30,552 bases of DNA from Syntrophaceae bacterium UBA1163 (GTDB lineage: Bacteria; Desulfobacterota; BSN033; UBA1163): the NCBI GenBank assembly GCA_002311635.1, contig DBZJ01000038.1, positions 1 to 30,552 of the forward strand, in the 5' to 3' direction. Below, piece by piece: positions 22,201 through 30,552 of this stretch. Position 1 is the first letter of the stretch, and each line of letters opens with the position of its first letter. The position numbers and the translations under genes are program-made. The notes under the pieces are model-generated. The model made no database searches and was not told where the DNA came from. It saw nothing but the letters and a program-made list of their open reading frames with translations.

Positions 22201-25200
22201 GCTAAAATTGACATTCATCCTGGGATCGGTTATTTTTGATTTAGTTATTTTACTCGTTTTCCTGGAGCAAGAAATATGGTTTTCCCTTTTTCGAGCCAAG
22301 TTTTTTTTAATATTTCAATGGCTATTTACCTCTTTTGCTTTCTGGGCTATCTTATCTTTACGGCCTCACGAAATAAAATAATCGGGACCCTCTCCACCTC
22401 CCTGTTGATCATTGGCCTTGTTACCCATTCAGTCGGCCTTCTCGCCCGTTGGTTGGAGACACATCAGACGGGTTATGGGTATGTTCCGCTTTCCAACATG
22501 TACGAGTCGCTGATTTTCTTTTCCTGGACCATCGTCTTAATTTATCTGATTCTCGAATTTAAGTACCGGCAGAAAATCATAGGCGTTTTTGTCACTCCCT
22601 TTGCTTTCTTGGCGATCGCCCTCACCTCCATCGTCCCCGGCATCGATGCAAAGATTACGCCCCTGATGCCTGCGCTGCAGAGCAACTGGCTGGCTATCCA
22701 TGTGACAACGTGCTTTTTTGGATATGCCTCTTTTGCTGTATCCTTCGGGGTCAGCATCCTCTATTTGATTCGGGACAGAAGAGGTTCCTCTAAGGAGGGA
22801 GGGGCAAAGTGGCTACCTTCGACCCCCGTCCTGGACGAGATCAATTACAAATCGATTGTGATCGGTTTCCCAATGTTGAGCCTGGGGATCATTACGGGCG
22901 CTGCCTGGGCGAATTATGCTTGGGGAAGCTACTGGAGTTGGGATCCCAAAGAGACCTGGTCCCTCATTACCTGGTTTGTTTATGCAGCCTTCTTGCATGC
23001 TCGATTTACAAAAGATTGGAGGGGAAGAAAGGCAGCCATTCTGTCGATTGTTGGATTTGTCGCAGTCTTATTTACGTATTTTGGCGTGAATTATATTATT
23101 TCGGGGCTTCATAGCTACGCTTAAAAAATCAGGGTTTGGGTGCTGGGGGTTAGGGTTCAGATGAGCTAACACCCAACCCCAAATCCCTAATCCCTTGACT
23201 CAACCTGTCCATCGTTTATCTTATAACCGATAGAGCTCCTCGTTATACATGTGAACCCAGTTCTTCTTTAAAATCTGCACCGCTTCAGCCATTTTATCCA
23301 CGCCCACGATAAGAACCGTTTTCTCCCCTGTTCCGAGGCAAGTATAAAGATAATTGACGTTAATAGAAACCTCCCTAAGGGGTTTTAGAATAGCGTTCAA
23401 ACCCCCTGGATGGTTAGGCGTCTCCACCGCTAACACATCGGTTATTTTTATCGAGTAACCGTGGCTCCTCAAAACATTGGCTGCTTTTTCAGGATCGTTC
23501 GCCACAAATCGAACGGCACTAATATCCGCAGTATCGGCAACGCTTAGTCCGATGATATTGATGCCGTTTTCACCCAAATATTCACTCACTTCGGAGAGTT
23601 TTCCGGGAACATTTTCGAGGCTGACGGAAATTTGTCTAACCGGCATGGCGTTCTTTCTCCTTCTTAGACAACGAATGATTACCATGAACGATGACCGATT
23701 AACTATGAATTCCGTCTATCGTCTGTGGTATCACTCCAAATAGTCATAACCCAATTGCAGGGCGGACCTATTTGATTTCAATACCGCTGGATTTCGATTT
23801 CCGAACGTATCTTTCAAGACACGGGCCATCGCGTCCAAAGAAACCAGGTCAGACTTCTTGATGAAGGCACCTAGCATAATCATGTTGGCCACCTTATTCC
23901 CCGGGAATTTTTTTGCTAGGTCGTTGACTGGAATTTCAAAAATATCCAAATCGCCGCGGACAGGCCTTGACTCAATCATGCTCGAATTCAAAAAGATGGT
24001 TCCTCCTGACTGGACTTGGTTCTGAAATCGAAATAACGAAGGGTTGTTCATCAGGACGGCAAACTCAGGTTCCGAGGCGACTGGCGAGGCAATCTCCTCC
24101 GTCGAGATGACAACGGTGCAATTGGCAGTCCCTCCGCGCACCTCGGCCCCGTAAGAAGGCAAACAGGTGACGTTTTTTTCCTCATACATACAGGCCACTG
24201 CCAAGAGGTATCCCATCATAATGACTCCCTGCCCGCCAAATCCAGAAAAAACCGTTTTAATGAGCATCTCTTTTATCTCCGGTTACATCTTTTAAAACCC
24301 CTAAAGGATAATGGACGGCCATTACGTCGTCGATCCATTTGCAGGCTTCGATAGGCTCCATCTTCCAGTTGGTAGGGCACGGAGACAAAACCTCGATGAG
24401 CGAAAATCCGTATCCTTCCGCTTGAATGCGAAAGGCTTTTGCAATCGCCTTTTTCGTCTTCAAAATATTAGCAGGGCTGTTGACGGCTGTCCTTTCTATG
24501 TACGCACTTCCTTTGGCAACGGCTAGCATTTCGCTAAGATTGACGGGAAACCCGTCCCTTTTTTGTTTCCTCCCCCCGGGAGATGTGGTGGTGGTCTGTC
24601 CGAGGATCGTAGTCGGAGCCATCTGCCCGCCCGTCATTCCGTAGACCCCATTGTTGACAAAAATCGTTGAAAAGTTCTCTCCTCGAGCCGCGGCATGGAT
24701 GGTCTCGGCTGTTCCAATGGCGGCAATGTCCCCGTCCCCTTGATAGGTGAAAACGATCCGATCCGGCAGCGCCCTTTTCATCCCGGTCGCCAAGGCCGCC
24801 CCTCTTCCGTGGGATGCCTCTCCCATGTCAATGTCAAAATAGAGGTAGGCCAATACAGCACACCCTGCCGGGGGAATACCAATGATTCTTTCCTGGAGGT
24901 TCATCTCGTCGATGACCTCTCCGATGATTCGATGCAGGATACTGTGGCCGCATCCTGGACAATAATGGAAGGGAGTTTTCTTGAGAGATTTCGGTCTGGA
25001 AAAAACCTTTTTCATCGCTATTCTCTTTCCCCCCTACCTAGGGTTTGCCTCGAAAACGTGGTTGGATGTGCTTCCGAGCCTCTACCAAGCGGCTCCGGAA
25101 CACCCTCTAGAATTTCTTAAGTAGCTGGCATGGTCTATCCCAATTTCTTCTGATAATAATAGCTCGATATCACTCTTGAAATTTCTAAGGGAGTAAGAAT

Positions 25201-28200
25201 AATTCCTCCCGGCCTGCCATAAAAATGGACCTCCCCGTTCCCTTCAAGTGCTAACTTGACGTCCTCCAGCATTTGTCCCATATTCATTTCAAATACAAAA
25301 AAATGCCTTACCTTCTTCGTCAATTCCTTGATTGCTTTAGAGGGAAAAGGCCATAGAGAAATAGGCCGGATCAGTCCCACTTTCAGCCCTTCATCCCGCA
25401 TCCTCTTGATCGCCCCTTTTGCGATTCTGGCTGCGATCCCGAAGGCGACCACCATCAATCTGGCGTCATCTGCAAAGAAGGTCTCCCAACTCACCTCTTC
25501 TTTGGTAATCCTTTCGTATTTCCTCATCAGTTTCCAGTTGTGTTCTTCCTCCTCAAAAGGGTCTAAAAGAAGTGATCGAATGAATCGACTGGGTCTTCCC
25601 TTGGCACCCGTCAACGTCCAATCTTTATGGGGTAATTTTTTTATCTGAACCTCGGGGGGTAATTCAACAGGTTCCATCATCTGTCCAAGCATTCCGTCTC
25701 CAAGGATCACCACAGGAGTCCTGTATTCGTCGGCCAGATCAAATGCCTTATAGGTTAAATCAGCAAGTTCTTGACACGAGTTGGGGCCAAGGACGATAGT
25801 GCGGTAATCGCCGTGTCCCCCTCCTCTTGTGGCCTGAAAATAGTCGGATTGGGCCGGAGCAATGTTGCCCAGACCCGGGCTTCCTCGAGTCATGTTCACG
25901 ATGACTGCCGGCAGTTCCAAAGCGGCAAGGAAGGAAATCCCTTCCTGTTTGAGGCTAATTCCAGGGCTTGAAGAGGAAGTCATCGCCCTTCCACCAGCCA
26001 TGCTGGCACCGATCACCATGTGGATCGAGGCGATCTCGCTTTCCGCCTGAATGAATACCCCATCCTCCAGTTTGGAGAGCCTCTCGGACATATATTCGGG
26101 AACTTCGTTCTGCGGGGTGATTGGGTATCCAAAATAGTACCGGCACCCCGAGCGAACAGCTGCTTCGGCAAGGGCATGGTTTCCGCGCATTAAGACCTTA
26201 GGCACGATACACCTCAATCGCAATTTCAGGGCATGAAATGGCACAGAGACCACATCCCGTGCATTTTCTGCCCTCCTTCTTTAGATGTTTTTCGACAAAA
26301 GATGCAGGATAGTAACCCTTCTGATTCATTCGATCAGAAGATTCTATCAGCCGATGAGGACAGACCGAGATGCACAACTTGCAATCTTTACACAATTCCG
26401 TATCGATCTCGATCATCCCTGATGCCAAAACTCTCCTCCGTTGGGGCCCTTAAGCATATCTTGACCATTAAAACAATTTATTATAAAGTTTAATATCTTT
26501 AAAATCAATGCCTTTAGAGGTCATATTGGCTGCTCCATTAGAACGGTTGGATAGGGAACAAAAGCGCCTGATAATGATCGGAGGAAAAGGAGGTGTCGGA
26601 AAGACCACCTGCGCCTCTGCAATCGCCCTTCATTTCTCGCAACAGGGGAAAAAGACTTTGATCATCTCGAGCGACCCGACTCCCTCGCTTTCAGACATTT
26701 TTGAGATGGAGATTGGCGATCAGGAAAGACTCATTAAGCACACGAAGAACTTGTTTGGAATCGAGATCAGTTCTGATGTGGTCTTGAAAAAATGGAAGGA
26801 CAGATTCGGGCCGGAGATCTACGAAGTGGTATCCTCTTTTACCACGCTCGATTACGATTTTGTGGAGTATATCGGAGGTGCGCCGGGGATAGAAGAAGAG
26901 TATATGCTCAATTATATTTTGGAGTTAGTCGAAGGCGGGCAATATGATTTAGTCGTCTGGGATACAGCTCCTGCCGGCCACACTCTGAGGCTTCTCCATC
27001 TCCCTCAGATATTTCTTAAACATCTCGAGGCCGCTACCAAATTTTATATGAACTTGTATAGTTACTTTGAAAAGTTAAAGGAAAGTGTTAAGTTAAAAAA
27101 GGGGAAGAGATCTCTATTAGAAATCATTAGCGGATGGGAGGACTTGGCAGAGAAAGTGGTCAACTTTATTCGAGATCCTCAAAAATCCGACTTCATCATT
27201 GTGACCATACCCGAGGCCCTCGGCGTTCGGCAGACGGAGAGGATTATTAAAGATTTTGATGACTATCAACTCGAGGTGAACCATTTAATCGTCAATTACG
27301 TTATTCAGGAGGCAGATTGTAATTTTCATAAAATCAGAAAAGAGATGCAGCAACACTACATTCAGATATTGAGAGATCAATATTCTCAAAGGATTGGATT
27401 GATAGAACTCCCTCTTATGCCACAAGAGATTAAAGGGGTTGAGAGGATTAACAAAATTTCGGAAATTCTTTTTAAGGAGGCATAGAAATGACCGTTCTCT
27501 CTAATAGAGCAAAAGCTTTGAAACCCTCCCCTACCCTTGCCATCAATGCCAAGGCAAAGTCGATGCAGGCGCAGGGCATTCGCGTCATCAGTTTTGGTGC
27601 GGGGGAACCGGATTTTGATACCCCTGAAAACATCAAACAGGCCGCGAAGAAAGCCCTTGACGAAGGTTTTACTAAGTATACCCCTGTCGGAGGTATTGAT
27701 GAATTAAAAGACGCCATCATCAAGAAATTTCAGAGAGATAGCGGCTTATCCTATAAAAGATCTGAGGTTTTAGTATCATGCGGAGGGAAACATTCCTTCT
27801 ACAATCTGGCGCAAGCCATCTTCGATCAGGGAGATGAAGTGATTATCCCGGCTCCCTACTGGGTCTCCTATCCTCCCATGGTGGAACTCGCAAACGCGAC
27901 GGCGGTTATTATGGAAACCACGGAAAAGAACCAGTTTAAGATAACGCCGGAGGATTTGAAAAAGGCGATCACTTCGAAAACCAAAGCCATGGTTCTCAAT
28001 AGTCCGTCCAATCCTACAGGAAGCGCTTATACGAAAAAGGAATTAGAGAAAATTGCAGAGTTGGCGATTTCGAAGAACTTTCTTGTCATCTCCGATGAAA
28101 TCTACGAAAAAATTGTCTACGACGGTTTTAAGGTCACAAGCATTGCCTGTCTGAGTGAGGAGATGAAGAAAAGGACGATTATTGTCCATGGCGTTGCCAA

Positions 28201-30552
28201 GACCTATGCCATGACAGGCTGGCGGATCGGCTATACGGCCGGAGCCGAAGAGATTATTTCGGCCATGAATAATATTCAGAGCCAGAGTACCTCAAACCCC
28301 ACCTCCATTGCTCAGAAGGCTTCTGTAGAGGCCCTCGTCGGTCCGCAGGATGAGGTAGAGAAAATGGTTTCTGCCTTCGCCCAGAGACGGAACTATATTG
28401 TGGATCGTTTGAATAAGATGCCGGGGGTCTCTTGCTATAGGCCGGTGGGCGCCTTCTATGTTTTTCCAAACTTTTCCTCATATTACGGGAGGTCCTATGA
28501 GGGGAAGAAGATTGAGAACTCTACGCACCTTGCTGACTTCTTCCTGAACGTGGCGAAAGTGGCTGTGGTTCCCGGTGTTGAATTCGGGGCTGATTCCTTT
28601 GAGAGGCTTTCTTATGCCACATCGATGGAAAACATCAAAGAGGGACTGGATCGGATTGAAGAAGGGCTTAAAAAGCTCGCTTGAAATAGTCTTTCAATAT
28701 GGATCGGTGGTCAAAAGCGATCTGATCGGGGAGGTTCGATTCATTAAAAATTCCAATCTCAACGGCATCATCTTCAGCCTTAGGTATTCCTTTAGCTTTG
28801 GCAATATAAACTGTTGAAATACTGTGGTGTCTTGGATCTCTTTTTGGATCCGAATAAGTATGAAATTGTCTGACTAATTTTACCTCCAAATTGGTTTCTT
28901 CCCTGGCTTCCCTGACAGCAGCCTCTTCCAAGGATTCCCCATAGTCGACAAATCCTCCCGGGATAGCCCAACCCTGGGGTGGGTTCTTACGCTTGACCAG
29001 CACTATTCCTTTTGATTCGATCTCAATGATAATATCCACGGTCGGGATAGGGTTTTGATAAACCTCGATCTCTTCCCCGCATTTCGGACATCGGATGGTT
29101 TTTTTCGGCATCCCATTCACTCGCGTTTGATGAAACTCTTGGCCGCTGGATTGTGAGAAGGAAAGCGCCCCTGGCGTGACTCGAACACGCGGCACACGGA
29201 TTAGGAATCATCCCCTTAATTTCCAGGGACATGCCATGGAGCCAAATAAAATCAATCGCTTAAAGAATACCATCATTCTTTTTTTGTTGTCAAGAATGTT
29301 GGTAAATGCTAATGTTTTTTAGGAAGTTTTTGACATGATGGGCACAGAAACGGGCACAATTTAGGTTTAAAATGAGCGTGTAGTTACAGAAAAAATCCGT
29401 TGCACGGAGCCCCTACCCTCCCGGAGGGGAAAAGGAGAAGAGATGAAGCAAATTGAATACATTCTGGAAATTTTTAGACCTGAAAGTGTTGATGATGTTT
29501 GGGTTACCTTTAATTCCTCAAGTCCTTTTATGCCTATCAGTGTCGGAGATATTATTAACCCAAGATTGTGGCCAGGTTCGGAACCACCCCAAAAGGTTCT
29601 TCGGGTTCTGAATGTAGAACATATCATTTGGGAACTGAATGACACTGTAAAACACAAGATGTTAATCTTCACAGATGAAGTGGCCGGGACTTGGAATCTT
29701 AGAAAAATGCCGGCATGATTTAAAAGGGCCTTCATAGGGCAGGTCACCCGATAAGCCGGGAATCCTCACCGGTTTGGAGGCCACAATCTTTAGGGCGTGA
29801 TAGGAGAATTTTTGAAGTCATAGGCGCAGCTACGGGGGCAATAAAGAAAGGAGGTTATATGGAACCGTTCCCTAAGAGTAAAAACCTGGAAATCAAATCT
29901 GTATGGGCAAATGGTGAAGATGTTATAGGACCAATAGAGGCAGTTTCCACGCCTACGGGAGAATTGCCATATTGGAAAATAACGCTAAAGGATGGAAGCC
30001 TTGTAAACATAACTGGGCAGGTAATTGTTAAATGGGGTCCCAAGACTTAGATGTGAGGTTGATCACCAGACAGGGGATAGGTAACCGGAGCCGATAAGGT
30101 CGGGATCTCCACTCCCGGCCTTCCCCTTGTTCCGAGAGTGGAGTTTAGGCTTGTGGAGGGGCCATGACAATATTCCACTGCGAGCTTATTGGTAGAAATA
30201 CTGAAGAGTGTCAGTTACAGTTTTGCTACGTCCGGTGCACCTACTCGTTATGCTCACCTGCTACTATGCGAATAGATGTTGCCCTTTCCTAATTCTCATT
30301 TGTATAAGGAAGAGTATGCCGATGCATGCAAGTATGATCAGAACAACTATCAGAATCGCCAAGCTCCTGTTTTGCTGTAGTTCCAGGATTTGATACGATA
30401 TCAATACTACCAATATGAAGTTTATCACTACGGTAACGTATTTTAGGATATTATCAAATTACGAGTCGTGATCCTGGTACTTCCCTTCTGAGCCAATAGG
30501 GAAATATCTTCTCATTGCTGGTCATTCGCTCGTCGTTAAGAAATTCCTTTCT

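Overview
The window suggests a mesophilic Gram-negative bacterium of the Desulfobacterota/Deltaproteobacteria type, probably from an environmental genome. That placement is an inference from gene content: an NtrC-type sigma-54 cascade, an HD-GYP response regulator, a KorDABC-like ferredoxin oxidoreductase, CcsA-type cytochrome c maturation, and an FmdB-type zinc ribbon next to dnaJ. No rRNA or other decisive marker is present.

Region 1 (1 to about 9.1 kb) is an AT-rich accessory element with every recognisable gene on the minus strand. In order of transcription it holds a small zinc-ribbon protein, a 43-aa protein coupled to it, a DUF5659-like protein and a RepA/DnaB-type ATPase. Next comes a cluster of GGTCACC repeats that looks like an iteron origin, then four small genes including a Cys-rich HTH protein. 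A solitary HK97-type major capsid gene follows, fenced by two terminators, then a toxin-antitoxin locus and a gene running off the left edge. The antitoxin fuses an MqsA-like finger, an HTH and a Panacea domain. The MqsR-like toxin frame contains an in-frame TGA. No portal, terminase, protease or integrase gene is visible, so the element looks like a satellite, plasmid-prophage or decayed prophage.

Region 2 (9.1 to 14.7 kb) is chromosomal. It has dnaJ, an FmdB-like gene with a small partner, the 3' remnant of a B12/radical SAM gene, an intact paralogue of it, and a FabF-like ketosynthase whose second catalytic His is Gln.

Region 3 (14.7 to 22 kb) is a signalling block. It has a 7TM-GAF histidine kinase and an overlapping gene joining a dead NtrC-type AAA+ domain to a dead kinase. 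After these come a sigma-54 activator and a near-perfect sigma-54 promoter just ahead of an HD-GYP response regulator, followed by an unknown zinc-ribbon protein. The simplest reading is kinase(s) to NtrC-like activator to sigma-54 promoter to c-di-GMP hydrolysis.

Region 4 (22 to 29.1 kb) is core metabolism: a MITE-like repeat, ccsA, a double-ACT protein, the korDABC operon, a divergent ArsA/Get3-type ATPase, a class I aminotransferase and a Nudix hydrolase.

Region 5 (29.16 kb to the right edge) starts with the 3' half of a tRNA-Arg(CCU), cut in the anticodon loop. This is the expected scar of an element integrated in a tRNA gene. The DNA beyond it holds small unknown genes with strong ribosome binding sites, separated by two related hairpin-forming leaders.
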